A program made the translations under genes and the position numbers. 64,000 nt of DNA, from positions 6,595,791 to 6,659,790 of the forward strand of contig NC_089315.1 of assembly GCF_036669915.1 (NCBI RefSeq), in the 5' to 3' direction. Source of the DNA: Pocillopora verrucosa. Taxonomy: Eukaryota > Cnidaria > Anthozoa > Scleractinia > Pocilloporidae. The notes under the pieces are model-generated. The model did not search any database. It was not told the origin of the DNA and was given only the letters and a program-made list of their open reading frames with translations. Below, one piece after another: positions 25,501-35,795 of this stretch; positions within the stretch are counted from its first letter, which is position 1; every line of letters starts with the position of its first letter.

Positions 25501-28500
25501 AGTTGATCACTGTATCTTGTTTCACGTATAACAATGTATGTAAAGTTACGCTGTGTACTATTGAATGGCCTCGTGCCGGCGCCTTCTAGCGAAGGTGATG
25601 AAGATGGTGGTAACAACATTGAAGATGGCGGCATTGACCACTTCATTCTGCAATGATACCTTGAAGAAATGAGGAATCAAAAGCGGTCCTTCACTGCGCA
25701 TAATTTGCTGAAATTAGACCATTGAGTATGATTTTCAAGACTGTATACTTTCGAGATTGATTATTTCGATCAGTTCCTTGCTAAATTCGATCAATCACTC
25801 GAGAGCTAAGGAGAATTCACATTAGGTGATACAGACATGGGTTGGTTAAAGCTAACACTCTCAGTGTAACCAGAATCTTCCCGTAGGGAAGTCCAAAATA
25901 TCTACTGCGATGTAAATGTAGTATGATGAGTCTTTAGAAATGTATAATTTAATAGTTGTATGATTCCTTGTCTCACTTTAGAACTAAAAGTGCGATTACA
26001 AGGTGGAGACAATTATTATAAGGGTAGAGTTGAAATTTACCTGAATGGAACCTGGGGAACAGTATGTGACGACTCTTGGGGAATTGAAGAAGCCAACGTC
26101 ATTTGCCGAATGCTGAACCACACGGAAGGAGCCGTCAGCACGCAGTGCTGTGGATTCTATAATGGATATGGCGTTTCCGAAAAGATTTGGCTGGATGATG
26201 TTCACTGCGTTGGAGATGAAAATAGCATCGCGGAGTGTCGCCATGGCGGCTGGGGAAAACATAACTGCCGTCACTCAGAAGATATAGGGGTCGTTTGCAA
26301 GCATGCTCCATTATCAACACCAGGTATACCTCGTTTTTCTTTCTTTCACTTTTTTTCAATTCCCCAGCCACTGTTGCCTGTCTCCCTTCCTTCCCATTTC
26401 AAATATTTCTTTAATTACACTTAAGTCCAATATCGGCTCTGTTATACCGAAATTATCGGAAGGACAATTTTAAATCCTGAAATCGCTTGTTTATTTACCG
26501 TTTAGCTTCAACTCATCTAATCTGTGCCATGACATTCAGTTAAATTTCTAAGATTAAATTAAGGCTATTTCTTGTCGAGGAATAAGTGATTGTGCTGTTG
26601 ACTCTCCTCTCCGGGTAATAGGTGAACGCACAGATGCAAAGAAAATTGAATGGGATAGAAAGAGAGGAAGGGATAACCATGCCCTCAGACGAGTGACACC
26701 ACCTAGACACACTTAGCCACTTTGATAACAGAGGGGCTTCTATTCTTTCCCCCTTCGTTTTTGTAATATAAGTCTACAGTGTTCATTATTGTTTTCTATC
26801 AAGATCAAATTGTGCGACTAGCAGACGGAGCTCGAGAGAGCGAGGGACGTGTGGAAATATTCCATAATGGAGAGTGGGGAACGGTTTGTGATGATCACTG
26901 GGATATCAACGATGGAGATGTTGTATGCAAAATGCTAAATTACTCGAGAGCACTGCGAACCCCCAAACAGGCTTTCTTCGGTCCAGGAAATGGTAAAATT
27001 TGGCTTGGCAATGTGAAATGTAGCGGGAATGAAATAAGTCTTTTGCAGTGTGGAAACCCGGGTTGGAATGTTGACATTTGTGACCACCACGAGGATGCAT
27101 CTGTTATATGCGAAACTGAGGCACCACATTTAGGTAAATTAAAAACCCTTTGAGGGTCACATGGTATATGTTGTATAAACCTAATTTACTTAACTTTACA
27201 GTTCACTACCCTTTTACACTCTCAGAGTTTTGAATTATTTAACATTTAGCTCTATAGCCTCAACTACTTGCTAGGAACTCGAGCAACGAACTTCGGATCG
27301 CAAAGAAATCGAACAAAAGGATTAATGAATGAGTGTTAGTGCAGGTAATCCCACAACATTGTGAGAATTTTTCTACCTTTAAACAAGGTTGTGCAACCAG
27401 GTCATTTTTTTTTAAGGTCAATTTTAGAGGTTTTTTAACCAGGTCACTTTTCGAAGGTTAATTAGATAAAGTAGATTTCGTTCGGAATTAAGAAAATTTC
27501 GGAATGGAAAGTAGTCTTGAGAATAGATATGTTTGTAAAATACTACAAGGCCCCCCAAAACCAGAAGATATTCGATGAAGAAGGTTAAAAGCCATTGTTT
27601 TTTTTTTCTTCAGAATCCAAAAGTTTTATTCTAGCATGTGGACTGGGACGAGAACTTCTTTATCATGTCCCTCTTGATACGAATCTGCCTGAAAAAGGTG
27701 TGCCCCTGGCAATAGAGACTAACACTCCACTGGCAGTAACCTTTAACATTGAAGACAACTTGATGTACTGGACAGAACAATCTGGATCTATTCATCGTGC
27801 TTATTTGAATGGCAGCTTCAGGGAAGTCTTATTAACAGACCTCATCCGGCCCACGGCTATTGAAATAGACCACGTGGGTAATAACCTATACGTGGCAGAT
27901 CAAAATGGTGTCACAGTATCGAAGCTTGATGGTTCATATCAGACTCTCCTGATCAACATGACATCTTGTCATGGAATTGCTTTAGACAGCGTAGCAGGGT
28001 AAGATTTCTTTTTCTTTTTTTTATAATCTTCATTGCTTGCACACATATGCATCATAACATTTCCTGCGCTCTGACTAAAAGTTTTCCCTTTCAATTTATT
28101 TTCCACAGGTATATATATTTCACTGTGACTGGTATTAGTCCAAGAATATTACGCGCAGACATGGATGGTAAAAATCCGCTTGTTTTGGCCAATGTGTCCT
28201 CCATAAGAGGAACCACATTGGACATAGCATTGGACAAGGTCAACAATCGACTTTTTTACTCGGACGAAGGCAACAACATGGTGAAGTATATCAATTTAAC
28301 CAGTGGAGTGCATCACGCTGTGCTGTACGGTAATCCTCGCAGACCAGCTGGTCTTGCCTTATTCAATGGAACCCTTTACTGGACCGGTGAAGGGACTGTG
28401 GAGTTGTTTAGTGGTGGCATCTATAAGGTTAAAGCTGACACTTTAAATGGGGGCATCGTTCGTGAGGTGGTGGACCTTCTTTCGTATCCTAAAGGAATAT

Positions 28501-31112
28501 ATGCTCATGACGCCCGAATGAAGTTACCAGCAGGTGGGATCTTTATTAAAAAAAGTCTCGCCATAATCATTTTTTGCAACAAAAAAAACGGTTTTAACCT
28601 TATGTTCTTTTTTTGCTTTCGTCTCTTATTTTTGTTTTCGATCATTATCTGCTAAAGTGGGTTTCTTGGCATATGAGAGGAAAACTGATCGATAAAGAAG
28701 GAGAGAGAGCAGAGAGGACCAAGAAATAAGCTCACAAGTTACTCCAAAACCAGTCGTGCAGCATGAGAGAATTTGTGTCAGTTGTCCTCTGTAAACATTT
28801 TTTAGAAAATGACTTCAAATGAATGGTATCAATCGTAGAAATCGGAATATAATTAAAAAAGACACTTACACTATCCTTTACGAACCCAGGTTTTACTAAA
28901 TGCTTTCGACTGTGAGCAAAGAAAGCGTTTCGTTGTGACGCGAAATTTTGTGCACGGTACGCATGCAATTGCTTAATTTTGTTTTATTTGATCGAGGTAA
29001 AAGTTGTAACAGCTCAGTGCATTAGCATTCGAGTCAAGGTAATACAAAATATTCTGCTTTTGAATTACTTTCTGCTTTTTTTTTTGCCTTTAGTCGATGA
29101 TAGTCATCCTTGCGCTAGAAACAATGGCAGCTGTTCCCACCTCTGTTTAATAAACCCAACAGGCCACAGCTGCATCTGTGTCGGAGCAGGTTCATGCCAG
29201 ACATCTGTCAGCTCATCAGCCTCTATTACAAGCGCCATGTCCTACTCATCAACAACTCATGCTACTGCAACATCAACAGAAATTCATGCTTCAGCCTCAG
29301 TTTCTTTATCAATCTCATCTCCGATGTCCTCATCATCACCTTCCATGACCTACCATATGGTGACTGAACACGCACACACAACAACAGTCAACTTTTCCCC
29401 TTCACCGGTGGCTCCGACGGCAACACGTGTAAGCCTTACACCTTCCCAAACCCCGTCTGATATCTGTGCATCGCAAAATCCTTGTGAGGATCGAGGTAGC
29501 TGCCAAGCTGATGTTATCGAAGGCTACAAATGCGTGTGCTTGGAATATTTTATTGGCCAAGACTGTTCAATAGACATAAGTATGTTATTTAGTTTGGTGG
29601 TTAAATAGTTATAGTGTTTGTCTTCCTTTATAACTGTCATAAGAGGGGGAAGTGATCACGTTGGAGTACAGGTTCGCATATAAAATATATAGGCTTGTTA
29701 GATACGAAACTATGCCTTCAAAGCGTAAAAACAACGACAACTAGTAAAATTACACTCTTACATGTTCTTCTTCATTGCCTTTTCATTCCAGTTAACATTT
29801 TTCTTCCTATTCTTACAACAGCTGATGAAGCAATTCAGAGTACATGGTGTGATTAACAAACCAGAAAGCGTGGAACAGAGGGGGGGAGGGGGTGGGCGTG
29901 GGAAAGCAGATTTTGTTTGAAATTTGGCAAGTGTTTCATGGAAAGCTTAACCAGTGAGGTCCCTGGAAAAAGGAGTTCAATTCGTCTTTTTGATAAATGT
30001 ATACAAAGTTTGAATACAAAGTCGCGTATATCTAGAGCCCTGTCTACATGGTAATTACCGGCAAGAATGCTCTTGTCTGTTATAGAGCGAGAAGAGGAGG
30101 TAAAACTTATCGCTTGATATTTTGATTTTTCTCCACAGGTGAAGGAGTGGTGGTCCTTGTCATAAAAATTCAAGGAAATGAGGTAAGGGGGAGAGTTTTC
30201 TGCTTAATATAGAGGAATCAGTTTCTAGGATTTTACAATAAGAACTAAAAATGCACCCTCTCTCGACATTATTATTATCAGGGAATTAAGAAGAAAGAGG
30301 TTATCTAATTTATTTCTAAAATTTGCTGATTACAATTGCATGTGCTCAAATTATCCAGACAACATAATAACCGATTAAAAACACCTTTCCTTTCGAAATC
30401 CTCAAAATGAAAAATTGTATTGCAAGAATAATCTTACAGAATAATAAATTTAAATTTTCATGAAATTTACTGTAAACGTTTTAATTCCATTCCACAGTTC
30501 AACAAAACCGACCTGAAGCAAGTCATCCTTCAAATCTTGAATCGCCTCTGTGAAGATCCCGAAAGCGAACAGTGTCCAATAACAACATCAGGGTAAGCAA
30601 ATGCTGCTAAAGGCAAACCTATTTCCCCTGAGCAGGCGTGTTCTTTGTTCTGGAATTTCTTGTAGAGTTAACAGTTCAATGTGAACAAGGCCAAACTCAT
30701 CGACTTTTCAAACTGTGGGCTTTGCTCGTCCATATCCTTTGTTTAACATTCACAAATGCCTCAAAGTTGGAAAACCACTAGTAAACACCACGAAATGATG
30801 AGGAATTTTTAGTATTATCAACTGAGTTGATAACGTAAACTAGCCATCATAAAGAGTTTCAAAGCTGATGTTTCAAGCGTTAACCTTTCGTTAGCCCTTC
30901 GTCATTCGCTCTGAAGAGGAGCGAACGCCCGAAACGTCAGCTCTGAAACTCTTTAGTGAACAATTTACCTCATAAACTCAGTCGATAATACTAAATTAGT
31001 CTGACTTTAAACATATGAAAATCATAAATGTGTGCTGCGGTTGAAGAAATGAATATAGAAGCGACCCTCGCAGTTATGAACACTATTGGACTAGTAGTTG
31101 AAATAAGGCCTG

Positions 31113-31146
<34 letters not shown>

Positions 31147-33235
31147 TCGGGCCCATACGGGATTTGAACCCATGACCCAGCGCTCTACCAACTGAGCTAA
31201 CTAGCCAGCTGGGAGCTGGTCATTATGTTGGATCCAAATAAGACCTTAAAGTGGGGAATAATGACTAAATATATGAAAATCATATATGTGTACCGCGGTT
31301 GAAGAAACGAATATAGAGGCGATCCTCGTAGTTATGAACACTACTTAACTAACTATTTTAAGTAATAGTTGAAACATTAGAGCCTTATTTCAACTACTAG
31401 TTAAGTAATGTTTATAACTGCAAGGATCGCTTTTATGTTCGTTACTTAATTAGCCTGTTATACTCAGCCACCGACGCAGCATCACAGTTTCTCTAGACAC
31501 TTACCCCCCTTAACGACCAAACGATCGTTTCACAGATATGTCTGTTAAGCTTAATTTGAGAATCACAACAAAGATCTCCAGTAGCTGCGAAGCTCTAATG
31601 GCACATTGTAAGCTTTATTGAGGTGCCGTTTCCATCTTATAGAGGTGTTAAACTGTGGAGACCTTATAATGTTTTTATTTGTCAATTTCTTAAGCGGGGC
31701 AAGAAGAAAACGGGAAGTGCCAAAGGAAACTTTCAGTCACGCAGAGGTCATAGTAAAGGAACCGAAAAAAATCAATGGTAACCTTCAAGTAGAGCTAGCT
31801 GTCATCAAACGGATGTCCAATGGTTCAATATCTGTTATATCTGGCGCAAATCTTGCCAGGATAGTAAACGCTTCGGCGGCAGAAATCGGTCATAAACTGG
31901 GAGGGACGTTTTTAAGTGTCATGTCGAAATTCCCTGGACCAACAGCTCAGGCTACACAGTCTACCATGCCGGTTGATAATTCCACGACAATAACACAAAA
32001 ACAACCCCAGGATAGCACGACAGTACCTGGAACAACGACCGGTCAGGTACCAGCTGGTCCGGGTTCTGCAGCTGCCAATAAGGGAGGAGGAGACAACGGT
32101 GGAGTTATCGGCGGTGTGGTGGTAGCCTCCCTTGTTATCTTCATCTTGGTTATCGCACTGGCGGTCTGGTATTTCAGGTAATAAACTTTGATTCATGATT
32201 TCCTTAATTCATACTAGCAAAGATTAAAAAAACCAAAACCCTCCATGGTAAGCAACCAACGGAAGATAACAGCCAGTTTTTTTTTCTCTATTCATCTCAA
32301 ATCAGGGAAATAGAGAGCAGCACAGAAAACAATAAAAAATACGAAAAAAGGGAATTAAAACCTTATAAAACCTAACATGTACTCAGCTGCTAGACATCTA
32401 CGACTGAAATGGAGATCAAACACCAAACAAAAGTGTGGATAATTGAGGTTGATTCTTAATATATTGAGAGAATTTCCACTCTTGTTTCCTTGTAAACGGA
32501 AGAAAAAACATACCCTAAAGGTGATACATTTACAAAAAAAAAAAAAAAAAAAGAATTCAACGCAATTGTTCAGCTCGTTGTAAACTAAGAATGAATAACG
32601 AAGGACGTTGCTAAAAACTATCACCAGAAGCCTATTAGTAAAAAAAGCTGAAAAAATTGAAATGTAACTAAAACCAGAATCAAGTAGCACAATTTGTTTC
32701 TTTGAAATATTTCCTAATCCATTTCATTGGTTTTTTTTCTGTCAAAAGGGTAAAAATTCCTAGTCTCCCTTTTTCTTACAAAAGAAACAGCGATGGTCCT
32801 GAGCTACGAGTGGCTTCGTTTGAGAATCCCGGATATGACACCAGAATAGGATTTGCGACACATGGTGATGATCTATACCAAGATCTACCTCCGCCGGTTG
32901 TTCTATCCCCGTACGAGGATCTCAATGACTATGGGGCTGTTAGCAATCCTATGTACTCTGAATTTGGCGCCGACCATGAAGCTTCGGTTAGGAGGTCTAA
33001 TTTCGGTACAAGTTTGTTCAGCAGCCATGGGAAAGAAACCGAGATTGGAGCGAATGATGCTAAGAAAAGCAATGGAAGTATGGCAGTAAATAAGATCTCT
33101 TTGGAAGATAACAGTGTGGTCAAAATGAAACATGATGGCAAGGAGACTAGTACAAACCAGGGGCGTGAAAACAAAGGCCAAACCGTTCTTGTTTTAGAAG
33201 ACGGCGAAGAGATTAACAAGGCGTCTGAGCTATGA
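19468..33235 (+). CDS. Receptor gene B: YWTD propeller / EGF / three SRCR / propeller / EGF / SEA-like single-pass receptor (16 exons)
   Basis: The exons are 19468-19549, 21703-22120, 22774-23183, 23606-23740, 24261-24296, 24700-25047, 25443-25472, 25982-26323, 26804-27133, 27614-27998, 28109-28533, 29094-29579, 30139-30182, 30498-30592, 31695-32177 and 32749-33235. All are GT-AG and in frame, and the lengths sum to 4536 nt (1511 aa plus stop). The order is signal peptide (1-27), propeller (28-303), EGF (to 348), three SRCR domains (361-476, 487-600, 601-710), propeller (711-980), EGF-stalk-EGF (to 1142), SEA-like region, membrane helix (about 1326-1347) and a 160-residue tail. SRCR domains are scavenger and pattern-recognition ligand-binding modules; YWTD propellers bind secreted proteins. 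Having both in one receptor points to cell-surface binding of external or secreted ligands, but the ligand is unknown. Gene A is the tandem paralogue: exon 1 (82 nt) and the first SEA exon (44 nt) are the same size in both genes. Confidence 0.88.
19920..20000. repeat. fragment of the hairpin repeat found at 30810-30993
   Basis: It shares the blocks AAAGAGTTT, GCTGACGTTTCGAGCGTTAG and GAGTTGA..AACGTAAA with one arm of the inverted repeat at 30810-30993. It is a half-copy inside intron 1 of gene B. Confidence 0.65.
21703..23183 (+). CDS. Gene B exons 2-3: first YWTD beta-propeller
   Basis: The exons are 21703-22120 and 22774-23183. Signatures are [43 protein letters not shown] and IFYWAD. The [13 protein letters not shown] blade is almost the same as in propeller 1 of gene A, marking these two as the closest propeller pair. 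Confidence 0.9.
23606..23740 (+). CDS. Gene B exon 4: EGF-like module 1
   Basis: A 135-nt phase 1-1 exon with PCVVNNGNCSNLCLLTP, then CACPEG and a final TCEN: the six-cysteine EGF that follows LDLR-type propellers. The acceptor TTTTCAG lies at 23599-23605 and the donor is GTAAGT. Confidence 0.9.
24261..24296 (+). CDS. Gene B exon 5: 36-nt Ala/Pro linker micro-exon
   Basis: Between acceptor TTCTGTAG and donor GTATGT lie 36 nt coding ETAAATLPPPLP, phase 1-1. It is too short to find by ORF length. It is kept because frame, both splice sites and the matching linker exon at 25443-25472 all agree. Confidence 0.65.
24700..25047 (+). CDS. Gene B exon 6: SRCR domain 1
   Basis: The domain has KVRLRP, GRVEVLYNEVWGTICDD, the WG..EA.VICRML signature, KCRGDESTIAACRH and a final VVCW. 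Six cysteines in the core fit a group A-like SRCR. The acceptor CTCTAG at 24694-24699 is chosen because it gives phase 1; the nearer-looking TTACAG at 24670-24675 would not. Confidence 0.9.
25443..25472 (+). CDS. Gene B exon 7: 30-nt linker micro-exon
   Basis: Thirty nt (EPTLAPGPYP) lie between acceptor TTTGCAG and donor GTACTT, phase 1-1. It could be skipped without a frame change, bringing SRCR 1 and SRCR 2 directly together. Confidence 0.6.
25982..26323 (+). CDS. Gene B exon 8: SRCR domain 2
   Basis: It has GRVEIYLNGTWGTVCDD, EEANVICRML, a vicinal STQCCGF pair, HCVGDENSIAECRH and GVVCK. Eight cysteines, two more than SRCR 1, suggest an extra disulfide or free Cys pair. Phase is 1-1. Confidence 0.92.
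26804..27133 (+). CDS. Gene B exon 9: SRCR domain 3
   Basis: It has GRVEIFHNGEWGTVCDD, DVVCKML, KIWLGNVKCSG, LLQCGNPGW and SVICE. The SRCR-typical WG..EA is changed to WDINDGD, so this is the most diverged of the three. It joins directly to the second propeller in phase 1. Confidence 0.92.
27614..28533 (+). CDS. Gene B exons 10-11: second YWTD beta-propeller
   Basis: The exons are 27614-27998 and 28109-28533, separated by the shortest intron of the gene (110 nt). Signatures are LMYWTE, NNLYVAD in place of YWTD, VSKLDG, YIYFTV, RILRADMDG, RLFYSD and TLYWTG. Several blades have lost the YWTD tryptophan, so this propeller is more diverged than the first. Confidence 0.88.
29094..29579 (+). CDS. 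Gene B exon 12: EGF, Ser/Thr-rich stalk, EGF
   Basis: It starts PCARNNGSCSHLCLINP and GHSCICVG. About 85 residues rich in Ser, Thr and Ala follow (likely O-glycosylated), then a second EGF (PCEDRGSCQAD, CVCLEYFIGQDC). The exon plan is the same as in gene A exon 10, but the stalk is shorter and threonine-richer. The donor is GTATGT at 29580. Confidence 0.88.
30139..32177 (+). CDS. Gene B exons 13-15: SEA-like juxtamembrane domain with furin-type site, and membrane helix
   Basis: The exons are 30139-30182, 30498-30592 and 31695-32177. A strand (VVVLVIKIQGN) and helix (LKQVILQILNRLC) are followed by GGARRKREV, a consensus proprotein-convertase motif created at the exon 14/15 junction region. 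A second part (AEVIVKEPKK, LQVELAVIKR, ISGANLARIV) follows, then a Thr/Gly-rich stalk and the helix VVASLVIFILVIALAVWYF. Gene A has a similar basic run at the same spot. Confidence 0.75.
30810..30993. repeat. hairpin-forming inverted repeat (MITE-like)
   Basis: The ends TAGTATTATC and GATAATACTA are inverted copies. The arms continue inward with imperfect matches, including AAAGAGTTTC..AGCTGA.GTTTC on one side and its inverse on the other. It lies in intron 14 of gene B. A half-copy is at 19920-20000, so this is a dispersed family. Confidence 0.75.
31000..31203 (-). mobile_element. tRNA-derived SINE
   Basis: On the - strand an A box (TAGCTCAGTTGG, + coordinates 31188-31199) and a B box (GGTTCAAATCC, 31160-31170) are flanked by tRNA-like arms. 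They are followed by a run of about 27 T and a non-tRNA body. The space between the boxes is too short for an anticodon arm, so it is not a working tRNA. Body sequence (CTCGCAGTTATGAACACTA) recurs in the hairpins at 31303-31446 and, diverged, at 43065-43190. Confidence 0.75.
31303..31446. repeat. hairpin inverted repeat related to the SINE body
   Basis: The outer arms GCGATCC (31319) and GGATCGC (to 31430) are inverted copies. The palindrome extends to the flanking GAAACGAATAT / ATGTTCGTTAC. It looks like two SINE-body ends joined head to head. It lies in intron 14 of gene B. Confidence 0.7.
32749..33235 (+). CDS. Gene B exon 16: cytoplasmic tail
   Basis: A basic stop-transfer start is followed by FENPGYD, YQDLPPP, PYEDLNDYGAV and SNPMYSEF. 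These give two NPxY sites and two Y-x-D-L sites. The C-terminal half is charged and without known motifs. The tail is about 160 residues, little more than half the length of gene A's. The stop is TGA at 33233-33235. Confidence 0.88.
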
Positions 33236-33644
33236 ATTACACTGGTTTAAAAATGCTGCGAAATACGTAGCAATGCCCATAATTTAAATTTCACAAAATT
33301 GAACAAACTCCTAACATGGTTTCCATCCAAAAATATGGACTTTTTAATAACAAACAAAACCATAAAATAATTTCGCTAAACCTCGCCCTTTCGTTATTGT
33401 GTGTTGCAATTAGAGCTAACTGGATCTTTGAGAAAAATATAATTAAAAATGTGAAACTAGAGTAAGAATCGTAAAACCGCTGTGTTCTCGTACAATAATG
33501 AATTGAAGGCCGCCTTGGATTTTCTTTTGGTGCGAACCTCCACATTCATTGCTTACTGTACTTATATCGTGACGGTTTCTCACAATTATGATATGTAGGA
33601 ATGAAAACGTACACGGATTTCGTAACTCAAATTTTTGTATTGTC

Positions 33645-33650
33645 AATAAA
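33645..33650 (+). promoter_or_regulatory. poly(A) signal AATAAA of receptor gene B
   Basis: Canonical AATAAA lies about 410 bases after the stop codon. This is the first canonical hexamer downstream that I saw. Confidence 0.5.
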
Positions 33651-35174
33651 TCAAAAGAATATGCGAAATCTGTAGTCTCTGCATTTTTCCGAAAAGTTAT
33701 TTAAAGTAATGATAATGCTCTCATACCTAAAATATCGGAATGATAGTGGAATCATAAATGCTTGAGTGACTCCTCAGAAGAAAAGTTATCGAACAAATTT
33801 CAAACTCTTCCTTAAATGCTTTCTACCAAGGTCTGTTTCGAAAAATACAACGAAAAAGATAGGTCACCGTTCTTGTTTGAGAGACATGATAAGCCAAACC
33901 TACCCCACTTATGCCTGTTCTAGCACTAATCACGCGCGACATTTCATCTGTTGACGATACATTTTGCAGTGGTTAGCAGCAGGCGTTTTTAAAGTAACAC
34001 TTAGAAAACTTGGTTGATAAAAAGTCTCGAGCGTATGGAACAATTTTATGTATAATTTGTGGAAAATCACGCCATTTTTAAACAAAATCGACTCGAAACG
34101 TTCTCCGGGTCGTTCCTTTCATGGTCATAATTTGCATCTTAACAGGCGTAACAGGCCTCGTGCAGGCTTCTAGCTTTCTTTTTTTCCCTTCGATGATTTT
34201 TTTAATGATTTCTCCAATTTAAAGGGGATGATTTGTACGCCAAATTTATGCAATAAGAAAATGTGGGCCACCGTGCTCGTTCAAATGCTAAAGATCATCC
34301 TACCTCTTGACCTGGTCAATTTATTGAAAAACAATTGCGCGCACGCTTATTCGCCCGACTGAGTGATTTTTATGCGCAGTACAGTATACGCAGTGCAATA
34401 TTGAGGAATAACCTTCAGTGCACGTATATACATAAACCCACAACTTGTACCAAAGGCCCAAACTGTTAAGATCGATGTTGAATTCAACGAAATTTCAGTC
34501 TAACCTAACCAATCATATTTTTCATTGTAAGTCTGATGAAGCGTAAATCACTTCTGAGGAATGAAAAGTTTACAAATAGTGCACTTAAAAGCTTTCAATA
34601 TGCTTTGCTTTTAAATGGTTTCAGACGTTTGTAGTTATCGACATAGTTTCTGGTCTAAAAACAGAAAAAAAAAGAAAAAAAAAAACTGGAGTCTATCCCT
34701 GTAGAATAGGATGCAGGGCCCTCGTATGAGACAAAGCCTTTCTTTTTTATTTGTACATGACAACATTCCATATTTTTTTTTAGACCGACTGATGCGGCCT
34801 TGTGGCACTGGTTTAAGTTCACCTGAAGGTTTCTTGAGGAGAACAGCTCAGTCCCGGCACTCCGTAATCGCCAGCATCAGCAGATACGAAAGTTTGAAGC
34901 TCAGGGTTTTAAATTGATAGGACACCTTCGGAGGCCCGTTCTTGCTTCAGATAGTTAAATAGAGCGTTTTGTCGGACGTGTATGTTTTATGATTCAAGTG
35001 GCATACTTGGTGAGTATGTCCTCGTTTACTTTCCTCTTTTGTTCCATTTTTTTTCGAAACTCGTAGTATGGCTACACTTTCTACCCGGTAACTTCATGAG
35101 GTTCTAGAAAGTTGACGTTAGCCTGAACTTTGGAAGGTTCTTTGTGTGACCCACATATAAACCTCCTTACAAAC
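33651..35174. other. intergenic region without recognisable gene
   Basis: Nothing with domain similarity was found on either strand. A homopolymer-rich A tract occurs near 34663-34685. Parts near 34780-34920 could belong to the degraded retroelement that follows, but the similarity is too weak to claim. Confidence 0.5.
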
Positions 35175-35795
35175 TCAAGCCTCGAAACTGAGACCAGACA
35201 GTGTGCTAGGTTCAGGGTTATCCCTTATTGTACGAGGCGATCCAGAAAAGCGCGTAACCTCTCGTTTTGTACTACTTTTTGTATGGCCCACCACAAGGAT
35301 GTCATCGAAGAGGAATTTCACATCATGCGGGCAGGCCCCTTTCGATAACCGCTTGAACATAGATCTACAAAAGGGGATGATAAATGTAGTCAGCCTCCGG
35401 GTGTCTGGATCTAGGAGTACTTAATTGATGGAACCCAGAGTATGCAGACTTAACATCTTACTTCAAGTACACTGCGCTTACCTCTGTAATTCCAGCGTGC
35501 TTTCCATGGTTGACATTTGGTCCAGCTCTCTTTCAGTAATAGCTTGGTTCAACTTTCTCAAATTTACACACACTCTAATGTCTTCGTTTGGTTTAGGAAC
35601 AACAAAATTGGTGAACCAATCGGTTAGTTCTTCTGAACATGCTCTTTGGCAACAAGGAGTGCCAAACAAGTGATCTCCTTCTCTAGCACCCCGAGAAAAG
35701 GCTGATGAACTCGTCGAGACGATGTGAGGCAAAAACCCTTTAAGCTCTCCTCTCCGACTCCAGGGGGGAGCAACGGAAACTAGCAAAGAGCTCAA
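35175..35795 (-). mobile_element. degraded Ty3/gypsy reverse-transcriptase fragment
   Basis: On the - strand the frame ending at 35478 contains FVVPKPNEDIRVCVNLRKLN, a gypsy RT box (VxKxxxxxRxCxDxRxLN). A second frame near 35290-35345 contains FLFDDILVVGH, corresponding to the YxDD catalytic box with Tyr replaced by Phe. The two pieces are in different frames, and no protease, integrase or LTR was found. This is an old, inactive scrap opposite in direction to the larger gypsy copy at 37859-42752. Confidence 0.6.

Noticed and set aside
31143..31203. tRNA-like sequence on the - strand
   Set aside because: A and B boxes are present but the anticodon arm is missing and a long T run follows, so it is a SINE head, not a tRNA gene.
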